The position numbers were made by a program, and so were the translations under genes. Under the pieces are notes generated by a model. That model was given only the letters and a program-made list of their open reading frames with translations. It was not told the DNA's origin and searched no databases. From assembly GCA_030016385.1 (NCBI GenBank), contig JASEJN010000005.1:21522-85521 (forward strand): a stretch of 64,000 bases of DNA, in the 5' to 3' direction. This DNA is from Clostridiales bacterium (GTDB lineage: Bacteria > Bacillota > Clostridia > Clostridiales > Oxobacteraceae). The stretch's first letter is position 1. Every line of letters begins with the position of its first letter. Positions 1 to 10,094 of the stretch are shown one piece after another.

Positions 1-1929
1 TTCAACAGCCTTTGCAACACCGCTTATACCTCCTGCGCAGATAAATATGCCTCTTAAATCGTTAAATTTCGATAAAAGCTCTTTTGTCTTCTTATAGGCT
101 TCCAGATCGTTGTCATGCACTTCTCTTTCAAATGCGATTTCCATATCTTTTATATCGCCGATAACATTTTTAAATCCGTCGCTTCTGAGCTGATGGCCGC
201 TTATATTGAAGTCGCTTGTTATGATGCCAACTTTTCCTTCCCTGCTCAGGGCATCTGCCATCAGATGAGCTGCAAATTCTCCTGCTTTATACGGATTTTG
301 ACCAACGAATACGATTCTTTTGCTGTCTTGAAGATCGCTGTTAAATGTAGCTACAGGAATGCCGCTTTCAACTGCTTTATTTATAAGAGGGACAGTTTCT
401 TTATAATATCCGACAACAGAGATGCCGTCGTATTTTTTCTGTATGCAGTCATTTATGGCATTTTTAAAGTTCTCTGCCGACGGCTCATTTATTTCTATGC
501 TTTCAATATCGGTATTGCATTTTGAAAGTTCTTTTTTAGCATACATTATACCCTGCTTTATAAAATTCCAGAATTCCGCATTGCATGGGTATATTATGGA
601 TATCTTAAGGCGCTTTGAAGGTTTCTGATCGACCGGTTTTACGCTCGTATTAAACTTCGATGTAAGATTTTCAATTTTTTTGAGCATCGACGAAAGACCA
701 TCCGAAGATTTTGTTATCTCCTGGAGTTCTGCAACGCTTTCTTCTATAGCTGCGGCAACTTCCTGAGTACCGGATGTCACTTTATTTGAAGCATCATAGA
801 GTTTGCTGCTGAGCGCATTGGCATCCTTAGCTGAATCGTTGATGTTGGATGTTTCCTTGTTTATTTCATTCATACTATCAAGTATGACATCGCTCTGGTT
901 GTCTATCTTTGAAAATAAATCCTTTACGCTTGCAAATAGCTTTTCACTTTTTTCAAAACTGTTTATACATTCTCCTATGCTCTCTTCTACGGAACTGCTG
1001 TTCTCAAGTACGGCTTTAATAATCTTGTATATTTTATCTGTTCCATCCATTGCGGCCTCAGAAAGCTTTGTTGTCTCATCGGCGACAACGTTAAACCCCT
1101 TTCCGGCTTCACCGGCTCTTGCCGCCTCGATAGATGCATTCAGCGCGAGCATTTTAAGCTTTTCACTTATATCATTTATAAAATCAGTAACTCCCGTTAT
1201 CTGCTTTATGCTGTCTTTTAATTTGACAAGGAAATCCGAAGTATTGTTGAGATCCGTTGAAATCACGTTGATTTGTTCATTATATGTATTTAATTTATCG
1301 ATCCCGCTGTTTGTAACCGTGCTGGTATTCCGGGCTATCGATTCTGTATTTTTTATATGCTTGAGTATCGTGTCAACTCTTTTGCTCACATTATCTAAAT
1401 TTTCGGCTGTTTTCTTCACAAGAGACAGTTGTTCCTGGGTTTTAAATGCTATATCCTGTATTGTAGAAGACGCCTGCTCGTTGCCTTTATAACTCATTTG
1501 TGTACCCTTTGACAGCGTATCCACAGAATCGGAAATAACGAGTATGTTGTTTTTAGTCTGCTCTATAAAAGATAGCAAGCTGGATTTCATATCGTTAAAC
1601 GCAGTTGCCAGCATTCCGAAGTTGCTCTCATCATTTAAGACCAAATCGTTTACGTTCAAATCACCCTGGGATAACGTTTTGGCATATTTGATGATATCTC
1701 TTACAGGCCTGAATAATAGCTTGAACGATATAAACGCCGTGATATCCAGTAATATCAATAAAAATAAAATAATTTTTATGCCTGTTTTAAAAGATCCATT
1801 GATCTCAGGCAATATTACATATAAAAAGTATAAGAGAAGAGGAATCTGTATAAATAATGATAGATAAAAGATGAGTTTATGATTGACCTTTCTTTTGTCA
1901 CTATAGAATAATTTTAAAAATTTAGCCAT
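1..1929 (-). CDS. Methyl-accepting chemotaxis protein with C-terminal sugar-binding-protein-like domain (3' end beyond window)
   Basis: Reading down from an ATG at 1929 gives 643 codons without a stop, so the gene runs off the left edge. Residues about 18-42 and 50-68 are two membrane helices separated by a very short external loop. A HAMP-like segment follows, then a coiled-coil signalling domain with the conserved hairpin core [17 protein letters not shown] near residue 265. From about residue 440 the protein changes into a periplasmic-binding-protein type 1 fold ([14 protein letters not shown]..., later [19 protein letters not shown]), as in sugar-binding proteins and LacI regulators. By the membrane topology this domain would lie in the cytoplasm. 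A GGGGG ribosome site precedes the ATG. The product presumably signals to CheA, but no che genes are in view. The receptor call is firm; the ligand is unknown. Confidence 0.88.
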   Translation of the reverse strand, partial: MAKFLKLFYSDKRKVNHKLIFYLSLFIQIPLLLYFLYVILPEINGSFKTGIKIILFLLILLDITAFISFKLLFRPVRDIIKYAKTLSQGDLNVNDLVLNDESNFGMLATAFNDMKSSLLSFIEQTKNNILVISDSVDTLSKGTQMSYKGNEQASSTIQDIAFKTQEQLSLVKKTAENLDNVSKRVDTILKHIKNTESIARNTSTVTNSGIDKLNTYNEQINVISTDLNNTSDFLVKLKDSIKQITGVTDFINDISEKLKMLALNASIEAARAGEAGKGFNVVADETTKLSEAAMDGTDKIYKIIKAVLENSSSVEESIGECINSFEKSEKLFASVKDLFSKIDNQSDVILDSMNEINKETSNINDSAKDANALSSKLYDASNKVTSGTQEVAAAIEESVAELQEITKSSDGLSSMLKKIENLTSKFNTSVKPVDQKPSKRLKISIIYPCNAEFWNFIKQGIMYAKKELSKCNTDIESIEINEPSAENFKNAINDCIQKKYDGISVVGYYKETVPLINKAVESGIPVATFNSDLQDSKRIVFVGQNPYKAGEFAAHLMADALSREGKVGIITSDFNISGHQLRSDGFKNVIGDIKDMEIAFEREVHDNDLEAYKKTKELLSKFNDLRGIFICAGGISGVAKAVE

Positions 1930-2035
1930 AGGCCATACCCCCAATAGAAATTAAAGTTAATCAATTATACATAATTGCATATAGACAAATACTATATATT
2001 ATTTTCGGCATAAGTTTCAAAATATTTATACTAAA

Positions 2036-2130
2036 TCTTCGGTTCACCGAATGGGTACATATATAAATACTTAAATTCGTAATTTGGCTTATGTTATTTT
2101 GAACACTCATTTATATTACACCCATTTGAA
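2036..2130 (+). repeat. Degenerate copy of dispersed palindromic repeat
   Basis: Positions 2074-2110 (ATTCGTAATTTGGCTTATG, then TTATTTTGAACACTCAT) match the left arm of the longer element at 10458-10713. The flanks do not match, so this is a decayed or partial copy. It lies in the 323-base gap between the chemoreceptor and the O-antigen-ligase-like gene. Apart from this repeat and the terminator at 2161-2197 I see nothing else in that gap. Confidence 0.6.
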
Positions 2131-2160
2131 TATGTCCTGCGACGTTTTGAATACTTCATT

Positions 2161-2197
2161 ATAAATAAAAAGCTCCCGATTATTATAAATCGGGAGG
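2161..2197 (-). terminator. Rho-independent terminator after the O-antigen-ligase-like gene
   Basis: On the minus strand CTCCCGAT and ATCGGGAG form an 8-bp stem with an 8-base loop, followed by CTTTTTATTTAT. It sits about 55 bases past the stop of the gene at 2253-3524. Confidence 0.85.
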
Positions 2198-2252
2198 AAT
2201 TATATTTTTTAAATAATGGACCGGATAAACGGTATTTCTGTATAATGCATAT

Positions 2253-3524
2253 TTAAAATTGGTGTATTCTTTTTCTAAGCCAGTATGTCTCAGAAACATT
2301 TTCGTTTTCAAATCCGTACTGCGCGGCCAGTGAAGTAATAATCGCAGAGCAAGATATAAATAAGACAGCTCCCTGCGGACCGAATATCGTAGCATCCACC
2401 AAACCGTGGCTTATTATAATGGCTTGTACACCGGCCAGCACAGGAGTCAGTTTGCATTTGTAGAAATGAAGCAACATCAAACCTTTAAACAGATAATATT
2501 TCATATAAAGATATATGCAAACACCAACAATTCCAAGTGTAGATGCAAATGTGAGCAATATATTGTGGGCATGGGGTTCTCTTACATAAAAATTAAATAA
2601 ATCCTTGCTTGCAAAATATATGCCCAGAAGCCCGCTTCCTGTTATAGGTTCATTCCTGAAAAGCGATAAAGAGCCGAGCCATATTTCCCAGCGGCTGTTT
2701 ATCGACCTGTTTACATCATGCTGCATTGAAGTATTGAGATTGTTCAATATGGGGTTTTGTTCGCCAATCTTGAACGCGTCTATAATTTTAGTGCGTGATA
2801 TAAACTGAGGAACTACAAACATCAAGAGCACCACAAAAACAAATAATGAAAACAGGGAAAACATATTCTTTTTATCGTTTTTAAAATAAGTATATGCCAT
2901 GATTCCGCATAATAAACCGAATGCCGCACCGCGAGATCCGGTAAGATCAAGTATGAACAAAAATAAAAGTATAAGCAGCATATACAAAAACTTCGTTTTC
3001 TTAACGGCATTATCATAAAAATAATAGCATATAAGTATTATCGCAGAAAACCAGGTTCCTGCAACATTCGGATTCCCAAAGGTCGCAGATATTCTGTAAT
3101 TAAGTTTTGAAATACTGCTTTGAGGAATGCCAAACGACATACCGAAAAAACGTCCCCAGCTTACCTTGTTATAGACCAAGCATGTAACTTTTTCGGCAAT
3201 ACCTATAAATGCAGACAACACAGCAAAAAGTATGACATACTTCAATAACCTTTCTATGCTTTCCTTATCCGTATAATAATTCTGCAAATATATGCTTACG
3301 AAAAAAGAAAGCAAGAAAGCTATGGATGCAGTGGCTGAAATAGGATTTTTGTTCAGCAAACCCGAGATAAAGGACCATAAGAACAATAAAATCAGTCCCG
3401 TATTCCATGGATTTTTATGTAACAACAATCCATTACCCTGCATCACTTTATAGGCCACAAACATAACAGGTATTATCGTTGTATATGGCGATATCATCAA
3501 TAACAATATATTAACAGGTAACAT
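2253..3524 (-). CDS. O-antigen ligase/polymerase (Wzy_C-like) family membrane protein
   Basis: This 423-residue protein is almost entirely hydrophobic, with about ten predicted membrane helices. The family signature is visible as LTGSRGAAFGL near residue 195 and, after a larger extracellular loop, EPHAHNILLTFAS near residue 318. These match the conserved SRG and HxHN motifs of Wzy_C-type ligases and polymerases that join glycans to lipid or protein acceptors. The ATG at 3524 follows AAAAGGAG at good spacing. The gene stands alone, with no glycosyltransferases next to it, so its glycan is unknown. In Gram-positives this family can act in exopolysaccharide or teichuronic-acid-like polymer export. 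Family confident; substrate not. Confidence 0.8.
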   Translation of the reverse strand: MLPVNILLLMISPYTTIIPVMFVAYKVMQGNGLLLHKNPWNTGLILLFLWSFISGLLNKNPISATASIAFLLSFFVSIYLQNYYTDKESIERLLKYVILFAVLSAFIGIAEKVTCLVYNKVSWGRFFGMSFGIPQSSISKLNYRISATFGNPNVAGTWFSAIILICYYFYDNAVKKTKFLYMLLILLFLFILDLTGSRGAAFGLLCGIMAYTYFKNDKKNMFSLFSLFVFVVLLMFVVPQFISRTKIIDAFKIGEQNPILNNLNTSMQHDVNRSINSRWEIWLGSLSLFRNEPITGSGLLGIYFASKDLFNFYVREPHAHNILLTFASTLGIVGVCIYLYMKYYLFKGLMLLHFYKCKLTPVLAGVQAIIISHGLVDATIFGPQGAVLFISCSAIITSLAAQYGFENENVSETYWLRKRIHQF

Positions 3525-3763
3525 TTTTCAATTACTCCTTTTCCAATTTCCATATTATTATACACCATACGATACATATAATAAACAATAATAACAAAAG
3601 TTAAAATATTGTTAACGTGCAATTCATAATATGGAGTCAAATTGCTGTGGAAGACTGCTGCAAGGCATATGGGCGCATTAAGATTATATTTAAAGAATAT
3701 TATGGAATATTTTTCAAATATAAAAAATAAATCTGGTGCCATATTCATTTGCAGGTTGATTTT

Positions 3764-4417
3764 TTACGGCTGCAATCCGTCTTTAAGGTAGCGCCATTCA
3801 AGGTTGTCATCCTTTTTCATGGAGTAACTGCCTGAGCCTATGGACATCTTCTTGCCATTTATATAAAAGCACCAGCCGCTTGAAGGGCCGGCCTTTTTCT
3901 CATATAATCCAGCTATCATGGAAAAGTATGTGCTCTGCCCCGTTATTTGCGCTCTGTATTTAATCCCGCCGCTTTTTAATGCATTTATCGTAGCCTGAGC
4001 AGCTGTCTGCCCGCTGTACTCTACCCTTGAGGAGAACAGCGTTTTTCCTGAAACAGTGTCCGCTACTCTAAAATTATAGGGAAGCTCTTTTGCAGGCTTC
4101 GTATCCGTGCTTTTGCTTTTATCAGTAGCAGTTTTGTCTGCATCGGAAGAGCCTGATTTTTTAGTACCTTCCTTTTGCGTATCCGGCGCATCGCTCTTTT
4201 CAGTATTATTATTGCCTTTTTGTACGTCGGCAGTATCTGTGTTTTTCGTACCGTTTGGACTTTGCTTCTGTATATTACTGCCTTTTAAATATCCGACATC
4301 GCCCGTATTGGTGGAAGCGGTATTGACATATCTATTCTGCAGGCCTCTCGAGAGCAAAAACAGTCCCGAACAGAATATAATAACTGCCGCTATAAGCGCA
4401 ATTTTTTTCATTTTCAT
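3764..4417 (-). CDS. Membrane-anchored DUF4430 (transcobalamin C-terminal-like) protein
   Basis: The 217-residue product has one N-terminal hydrophobic segment (residues about 4-23) with no obvious cleavage site, so it is probably anchored outside the cell. A low-complexity Ser/Asp/Lys/Thr linker (about 35-110) follows. The C-terminal domain (about 112-217) has the DUF4430 signature SGWCFYINGKKMSIGSGSYS, then LEWRYL. DUF4430 is the domain related to the C-terminal beta domain of animal transcobalamin and intrinsic factor. It is the last gene of the cobalamin-riboswitch operon and overlaps the upstream gene by four bases. A role in holding B12 at the surface for the ECF transporter is inferred from family and context. 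Confidence 0.82.
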   Translation of the reverse strand: MKMKKIALIAAVIIFCSGLFLLSRGLQNRYVNTASTNTGDVGYLKGSNIQKQSPNGTKNTDTADVQKGNNNTEKSDAPDTQKEGTKKSGSSDADKTATDKSKSTDTKPAKELPYNFRVADTVSGKTLFSSRVEYSGQTAAQATINALKSGGIKYRAQITGQSTYFSMIAGLYEKKAGPSSGWCFYINGKKMSIGSGSYSMKKDDNLEWRYLKDGLQP

Positions 4418-6888
4418 GCTTGTTTACCTCTTTTAATCAATAATAACGCGGCGGTAATGCCGCCAAGTATTATCAGTATGCCGGCAGCAACGGTTGTAGT
4501 ATTAAAAAGTGAAGCTTTTTTTGCATTATCCACCAAACTGCCGCTGTCAGTCAGAAAATAATCGCTGCAGTGTGTCAGGCCGATTGTTACGAATCCGTCC
4601 ATATCTTCTTTAAGAGGGCCTTCTATTTTTTCTGCACTGCCTGAATCCGGATTAAAATAATAAAGGTATAAATCCTTGCCGGATCTTCCTTCAAGCCACT
4701 TTGAGTCAGGCTTTATTTTAACTTCAGCCTTTCCAGGGAGAATGCCATTATCCATGAACGAGATTATGAATATATTATATTTTCCGTATTTAGATATAAT
4801 CTTATTCTTATATTCCGGCGTATCGTTAAGAGCTATATTCACATCCTTTGCAGCATTTTTTATATCAGCACCATTGAATGTCCAGCTTATATCTCCATAT
4901 TCGAATGTAATCGATCTATTGAGCCCTGAAATCGCATCGAATATGGATTTATCGATTATGCTGTTGTTGGATGCATCGACAGTTATATTACCGTCTGTGT
5001 TTTTTATGGCATATAGTATATCCTCCGTATTATTCATAAGAGGTTCATTGCTTGTAGTGCCGGTTACCTGTTCATTATTCCCTGAAGCAATTTCTATATT
5101 CGTGCTTGCTGAAACTGAAGGAACACCGTTTGAAGTTGAAGGAACGGAAGTCGGCACTGTGTCTTTGCCTGCTTCTTTTTTTGCGGTACTTGCATGCCCT
5201 TGTATATCTGATCCTGAATTTTCATCTGGATTAGCGTTATTATAGTTATATACAGGCAATGTTTTTGCATCTATATTGCTGCTGTAAAAGTCGTATTTTC
5301 CTGATTTTTTATATTCCTTCAATGCTATAAGGGCCCTCAGCGCTTCCTCGGTTGCTATAAAGTCGTCGGCGCCGTCCTTTGAATGCTTAAACTGCCCGTC
5401 CTTGCCTTTATAGGATAGCAGGGCTGAAAATAAATCTCCTTTTGCTTTTTTAAATAATGCCCCTTCAGGATCTATCCCGACGGATGTGAGGCCTGTTATT
5501 GCAAATGATAGACTTTCGCTGGAATAATCGTAAATGCCAGGAAGGTATCCGCTTTCATTTTCGATTGCCGCAAGGCTTTTGACGGCTTTATCAACTAAAT
5601 CCTTGACTTTGGTATCGCCAATGTACGGGGACAGCGCATTCAAGGCGGCGCCTGTGATATCCGGATCTATCATATTGCCTCCCATAAGAGACCAACCGTA
5701 TATATACTTGCCTTCAAATTTACATCTCATAGCTTTTTTTAGTATATCGTCCTTTAATTTTTCCCTTGAAATAGGGTATCCGCCATCTTTTGCATTTGTG
5801 TAGCTGTATACAAACATTCCAAAAATGTCATCGTTTATAAGAAAATCACCTATATTCCTGCCAAAAAGCTCGGATATAAGGTTGCGCCCTGTAAAGTCAT
5901 ACGGGCTGTAACCTGCTGCAGTCAACGACAGTATCAGCTTCTCAAGCTCCGTGTTTGAGTAATCTGCGATTCCGTTTTCCTTTATATCCTTTACATATTC
6001 ATTTAAAAAACTCTCATCTATTTTAAGCCTAAGTTTATTGAGGCTTATGGCAGCCCACGGAGATTCCTGGTTCCTTTCGATGTATCCTGATGTATTTTTA
6101 ATCTCCGAATCTATATTCTTTATTTCTTTATTATTATTGCTGTTATATAAATCATCATATGCCGAATCGCTGTGATTTAAAATCGGGGGATTCACATTAT
6201 CAATTTTAAATATTCCCTTATCCATTACGACAGATGGTGTTTTATCTATATTATAGCCGCTTATTTTATAAGTATGCTCCCCGAATTTCAGACCCGGGAC
6301 TGTTATTTCGCCGTTATTATCCGTAACATAGGTTAAATTATCGATATTTATTCCCGCGTTTGCAATGGGTGTATCTATATTTTTATTTTGCATATAATCA
6401 AAGTGCGAATAGTTAAACTTCATCTTAAACTGCTCATTTTCTTTTACAACATTCGGGGTGAATGTTATTTTATTTAAAATCGATGTCGACATAAAGTCAC
6501 CGAAATAGACTATTATCATATCTCCATTTTCAGGAATATACTGATTCATGCCTACCATAGGGATTATTACATTATTTTGATCCTTGACATAGTACATCCA
6601 TCCCGACATTCCACCATAGTCCCCAGAACCGATATTATCGATGGATGTTATATATGTCTTTGACGAGTCTTCACCATATGGTATCTTATTTTTATCCATG
6701 ACTTTTTCAAATATATCCAGAGCGTTTTTACCGCTTGCATCTCCCTCGGCGATCGTTCCGCTTAAGCCCTCGACCCTTACGGAAGCTTTTGGATAGCTTT
6801 CTGCCATAGCTTTTAAATTCAATGCAGGTGATAATTGTGCGATGATTATTGCAAAAGATAGTAAGATATAAAGAATCCTTTTTTTCAT
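4414..6888 (-). CDS. Surface protein with DUF4430 and alpha6/alpha6-barrel domain, transcobalamin/intrinsic-factor-like
   Basis: This is an 824-residue exported protein. Residues 1-29 form a signal peptide. Residues about 35-135 are a DUF4430 domain (GGMSGWMYYVKDQNN, then MIIVYFGDF). About 140-230 looks like a beta-sandwich linker. About 270-540 is a helical repeat region of prenyltransferase/terpenoid-cyclase type (DPDITGAALNALSPYI, SESLSFAITGLTSVG). A Ser/Thr-rich linker and a further beta domain follow. The C-terminus has a membrane helix (about 795-817) and a KRGKQA tail. Animal intrinsic factor and transcobalamin combine the same barrel and beta-domain types in the opposite order. The stop and start codons of the neighbours overlap (ATGA), so it is translated with the ECF subunits. 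B12 binding is inferred, not shown. Confidence 0.82.
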   Translation of the reverse strand: MKKRILYILLSFAIIIAQLSPALNLKAMAESYPKASVRVEGLSGTIAEGDASGKNALDIFEKVMDKNKIPYGEDSSKTYITSIDNIGSGDYGGMSGWMYYVKDQNNVIIPMVGMNQYIPENGDMIIVYFGDFMSTSILNKITFTPNVVKENEQFKMKFNYSHFDYMQNKNIDTPIANAGINIDNLTYVTDNNGEITVPGLKFGEHTYKISGYNIDKTPSVVMDKGIFKIDNVNPPILNHSDSAYDDLYNSNNNKEIKNIDSEIKNTSGYIERNQESPWAAISLNKLRLKIDESFLNEYVKDIKENGIADYSNTELEKLILSLTAAGYSPYDFTGRNLISELFGRNIGDFLINDDIFGMFVYSYTNAKDGGYPISREKLKDDILKKAMRCKFEGKYIYGWSLMGGNMIDPDITGAALNALSPYIGDTKVKDLVDKAVKSLAAIENESGYLPGIYDYSSESLSFAITGLTSVGIDPEGALFKKAKGDLFSALLSYKGKDGQFKHSKDGADDFIATEEALRALIALKEYKKSGKYDFYSSNIDAKTLPVYNYNNANPDENSGSDIQGHASTAKKEAGKDTVPTSVPSTSNGVPSVSASTNIEIASGNNEQVTGTTSNEPLMNNTEDILYAIKNTDGNITVDASNNSIIDKSIFDAISGLNRSITFEYGDISWTFNGADIKNAAKDVNIALNDTPEYKNKIISKYGKYNIFIISFMDNGILPGKAEVKIKPDSKWLEGRSGKDLYLYYFNPDSGSAEKIEGPLKEDMDGFVTIGLTHCSDYFLTDSGSLVDNAKKASLFNTTTVAAGILIILGGITAALLLIKRGKQA

Positions 6889-7583
6889 TTTAATTCCTCC
6901 TGCTCATATGTTATTTCCATGCGTTTTTTAAACCTGTTTAAGACTTTTAAAAAATTATTATAAAATATCATCGAAAAGACGAAATTGCTTCCGGCATGCA
7001 TTATATCGAATGTAAGTCCCGTCAAATAAGCAAGGGCTATGGTTTTTAAATTCAAGGGTCTTACAAAACCCGCTACATGCCATAGATTCATTATCCAATC
7101 GAATAGAAATCCATACAAAAAGCAAAGTATCGAAAACTTCTCAACGGATATGTGCCTGTTTGTCTTGCCGATAAAACCCGAAATAATACCTATAATTCCC
7201 CACGATATCATCTGCCAGGTAGTCCAAGGCCCCTGACCCAAGAATATATTAGACAAAAATGCTCCGGTGCTTCCCACCAGAAATCCTTCATAAGGGCCAA
7301 ATACCAGCCCGGATAGAGCAACAAGAAAAGTCGTGGGTTTGATGTTTGGAAGGGGGGCGAAAATAACTCTTGCGGCTGCGGAAAAGGCACTGATAGTTGC
7401 GATCAAGGCGATCTCCTTTGTCCCCATTTTGCTTTTTTCGAAATAAAAATAGCTCAGAAAAAGTATGGCTATAACCGCAACCGACAATATATTTGAAAAA
7501 CCTTCTATGGAAGTTTTCCAGATAGTCAATGCCAAAAGCGCCAGGATGATGGCAAGGGATAAAACTATGCTTATTTTTTTCAT
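6885..7583 (-). CDS. ECF transporter S component, probably cobalamin-type
   Basis: The 232-residue integral membrane protein has six or seven predicted helices. Its features are those of ECF substrate-binding S subunits: AARVIFAPLPNIKPTTFLV, then GLVFGPYEGFLVGSTGAF and GQGPWTTWQMISWG. It overlaps both neighbours by four bases in an operon that also encodes the ATPase and T subunit. The cobalamin riboswitch upstream makes B12 or a corrinoid the likely substrate. I cannot separate the known B12-related S families by eye, so no symbol is given. Confidence 0.83.
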   Translation of the reverse strand: MKKISIVLSLAIILALLALTIWKTSIEGFSNILSVAVIAILFLSYFYFEKSKMGTKEIALIATISAFSAAARVIFAPLPNIKPTTFLVALSGLVFGPYEGFLVGSTGAFLSNIFLGQGPWTTWQMISWGIIGIISGFIGKTNRHISVEKFSILCFLYGFLFDWIMNLWHVAGFVRPLNLKTIALAYLTGLTFDIMHAGSNFVFSMIFYNNFLKVLNRFKKRMEITYEQEELK

Positions 7584-9205
7584 TCATGCTCCCCTCCGGC
7601 GGATAAAAGTGCCTGCTCCAGTGTAAAAAGATGCTCATTTTTGTTTCTTAAAAGCCTGTTTATTTCAGTTGTATAGTATATCCCTCCGCTTAAAACGCTG
7701 TCTCTGCTTCCGTCCGCAGCAATTTCCCCGTTAAACATGAGGACAAATCTGCTGCAATACCTGGCGGCAAATTCTATGTCATGGGTTATAAGCACTATTG
7801 TGGTGCCCGATCCATTGAGCTTTTTCAATGTACAGCCAAGTTTGCTCAGGACATTTCCATCAAGCCCCCGCGTGGGTTCGTCGAGAAGGAGTATTTTGGG
7901 CTTTAAAACTATGATAGATGCGATGGCAACCCTTTGCCTTTCCCCTCCGCTTATATCCCGCGGGTTTTTATTTCTAAGATCGTATATTCCCAGTAAATCC
8001 AGTGTTTCATCGATTATCCCCTCATCTTTTATCCCGTAATTGTCCAGCGTAAACTTCAGCTCATCGTATACTGTATCTTTTGATATATAATCATTGGGGT
8101 TTTGCGAAACATAGCCGCATGTCCTGGCAATTTTACTCACCGTCTGTTTGCAGGCTTCAGCCCCCAGTATCCTTATGCTGCCCGAATATTTCAAAAAGCC
8201 CATGATAGATCTTAAAAGCGTGCTCTTTCCCGCTCCGTTTGCGCCTATGATGCCTGCAAAATCGCCTCCATATATCTTTAAATCAATATCTTTAATGGCT
8301 CTTATTGAACCAAAGTCGACGGAAAGATTTTTTATGCCGATAACTTCTTTAGACTTTTTGTCATAATGTACAGGCACAGGATTAAAGTCAAAGTGTGAAA
8401 GCTTTTGCCTGTTTTCTTTAAAGCTTCCAGGCATTTTGAAAATTCCGAGGGATTTTGAAAGCCTTAAGCCGGTCGGCAGAAAATTTGTTATATAGCTGTT
8501 GGCGCTTTCATATAATTCTCCGGCAGTACCGCAAAATAATAAGCGTCCCCCTTTCAGGACGGCTATCCTGTCCGCGCTGTCGAACCACCTGTTTATCCTC
8601 TGCTCTATTACGATAATGTTTATACCGAGTTCCTCGTTGACTTTTTTTGCAAGGGAAATGACTTCCTCCGACGAGGATGGATCAAGCTGCGATGTCGGTT
8701 CATCGAGTATTATGCATCCCGGCAAAAGGGCTATTGCTGATGCCAAAGCAACTTTTTGCTTCTGACCCCCCGACAGGGTATTTATATCCCTGTTTGAAAG
8801 ATCAAGTATTCCCGAAAACTGAAGGGCTTCAAAAACCCTTCTCTTGATATTTCCCTCATGGATTCCGATGTTCTGAAGGCCGAATGCAACCTCCCTGTGC
8901 ACCTTATCCATCACCAACTGCCTTTCAGGGTCCTGAAAGACCATTGTTATCTCTTTTGAGCGTTCCTTATGGCTCATTTCTTTTATGGGCTTTCCCGCTA
9001 TTAAAATGCTGCCTGATATGGTACCGCCATAAAAACCAGGCACAGTGCCTGCGATGCACTTTGCAAGGGTCGACTTGCCCGAGCCGGATTCTCCGGCAAT
9101 GAGCAGCATATCCCCTTTATCTATTTTTAAGGTTATATCTGACAGGGCGTTTTGCTCCTCTGATGGATATCTGTAATTTAAATTATTGATGTCGATGTAT
9201 TTCAT
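7580..9205 (-). CDS. ECF transporter energy-coupling ATPase, two ABC domains in one chain
   Basis: Two complete ABC ATPase domains are joined in one polypeptide of about 541 residues. The first has Walker A GESGSGKST, signature LSGGQKQK and a D-E pair in CIILDEPTSQLD. The second has GANGAGKST, ISGGERQR and ILLLDEPTRGLD. This replaces the usual separate EcfA1 and EcfA2 subunits. I prefer the ATG at 9205 (MKYIDINNLNYRYP), which matches the usual ABC start; a GTG at 9217 is also open. The gene overlaps the T-component gene upstream and the S gene downstream. It powers uptake in the cobalamin-controlled operon. Confidence 0.88.
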   Translation of the reverse strand: MKYIDINNLNYRYPSEEQNALSDITLKIDKGDMLLIAGESGSGKSTLAKCIAGTVPGFYGGTISGSILIAGKPIKEMSHKERSKEITMVFQDPERQLVMDKVHREVAFGLQNIGIHEGNIKRRVFEALQFSGILDLSNRDINTLSGGQKQKVALASAIALLPGCIILDEPTSQLDPSSSEEVISLAKKVNEELGINIIVIEQRINRWFDSADRIAVLKGGRLLFCGTAGELYESANSYITNFLPTGLRLSKSLGIFKMPGSFKENRQKLSHFDFNPVPVHYDKKSKEVIGIKNLSVDFGSIRAIKDIDLKIYGGDFAGIIGANGAGKSTLLRSIMGFLKYSGSIRILGAEACKQTVSKIARTCGYVSQNPNDYISKDTVYDELKFTLDNYGIKDEGIIDETLDLLGIYDLRNKNPRDISGGERQRVAIASIIVLKPKILLLDEPTRGLDGNVLSKLGCTLKKLNGSGTTIVLITHDIEFAARYCSRFVLMFNGEIAADGSRDSVLSGGIYYTTEINRLLRNKNEHLFTLEQALLSAGGEHE

Positions 9206-10061
9206 CCTGCGTTTCACCAGCCATGCAAAAGAATATGATGCAAAAAAATATAATCGCTAAAAACATTAAAAATATATTTTTGTTAAAAACTAAAACATAT
9301 GTGCCTGCATAAGCATCGAATGCATCAGAGTGATTAAGCTTAAATATTATAAACATAAATGATAATACCGCCACGAAAACCAATACGATACAGTCTTTTA
9401 GCTTAAAATGCTGTCTGTCATATATACTCCTGCTTCCGCTTAAAAAACCCTTTACATAAACTGCCTCGCCTATGTCGAATGCTCCGTCAAGGGAGCTTTC
9501 AAGAAGCACGGAAAGCACGGGCACATAGCTTTTTATCTTCTCCTTGATGCTTTTCCCTTCAAAGTTTAAGCCTCTTACGCTGTATATCTCTTTGAGGCTT
9601 TTAAATCTTTGGCGCATGTTCGGCAAAAGCTTCAGCCCTATCATAACCATAAGGGTGGACTTTGGCATTTTAGCTGAAAAATATACCGCTGCCCGATCCG
9701 AATCTACAAGCACGTCAAACAGCATAAAAATAAATATTACGAGAAGTATTTTAAAGGAAAGTATTGCACTCGATACCAAAGCTTCAAGGGTAAATGTTTT
9801 TCCGGGGATGCTAAATAATGCTGTTTGACCTTCCGGAGCGAAAAAAATATTTATGAGAAATATCACAGTGAAAAAAGGCGCGGCAAAAATAATGCTTGTT
9901 TTAAGCCTGGCAATACCTTCGCCGGTTATCAACATGAACAGGGAGGATATAAAAATACCGAGCAATAAAGGTGGATTACTGGTTGTAAAAGACAATATCA
10001 GCATAAATAAAATGACGGCTATGCCGGTTAAAATATGATATTCATTATAACTTTTTTTCAT
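9183..10061 (-). CDS. ecfT: ECF transporter transmembrane T component
   Basis: The 292-residue membrane protein has the CbiQ/EcfT layout of four to five helices around a long cytoplasmic coupling region. The conserved coupling motif appears as YSVRGLNFEG near residue 158, and a second, degenerate one as VKGFLSGS. It is the first gene of the operon; its ATG at 10061 follows GGGAGGAAAA closely. The 3' end overlaps the ATPase gene. With its ATPase and S subunit it would form a dedicated ECF transporter. The leader carries a cobalamin riboswitch and terminator, so expression should drop when B12 is plentiful. Confidence 0.87.
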   Translation of the reverse strand: MKKSYNEYHILTGIAVILFMLILSFTTSNPPLLLGIFISSLFMLITGEGIARLKTSIIFAAPFFTVIFLINIFFAPEGQTALFSIPGKTFTLEALVSSAILSFKILLVIFIFMLFDVLVDSDRAAVYFSAKMPKSTLMVMIGLKLLPNMRQRFKSLKEIYSVRGLNFEGKSIKEKIKSYVPVLSVLLESSLDGAFDIGEAVYVKGFLSGSRSIYDRQHFKLKDCIVLVFVAVLSFMFIIFKLNHSDAFDAYAGTYVLVFNKNIFLMFLAIIFFCIIFFCMAGETQDEIHRHQ

Positions 10062-10094
10062 TTTTCCTCCCGATAAATATCCGGATATGTCTTC

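Noticed and set aside
803..1492. A 229-codon plus-strand open frame
   Set aside because: It lies opposite the chemoreceptor signalling domain, has no ribosome site and shows no family features; the minus-strand protein has clear motifs.
3497..3748. An 83-codon minus-strand frame before the O-antigen-ligase-like gene
   Set aside because: Low-complexity, AT-driven hydrophobic sequence with no ribosome site or motif; it overlaps the real start region.
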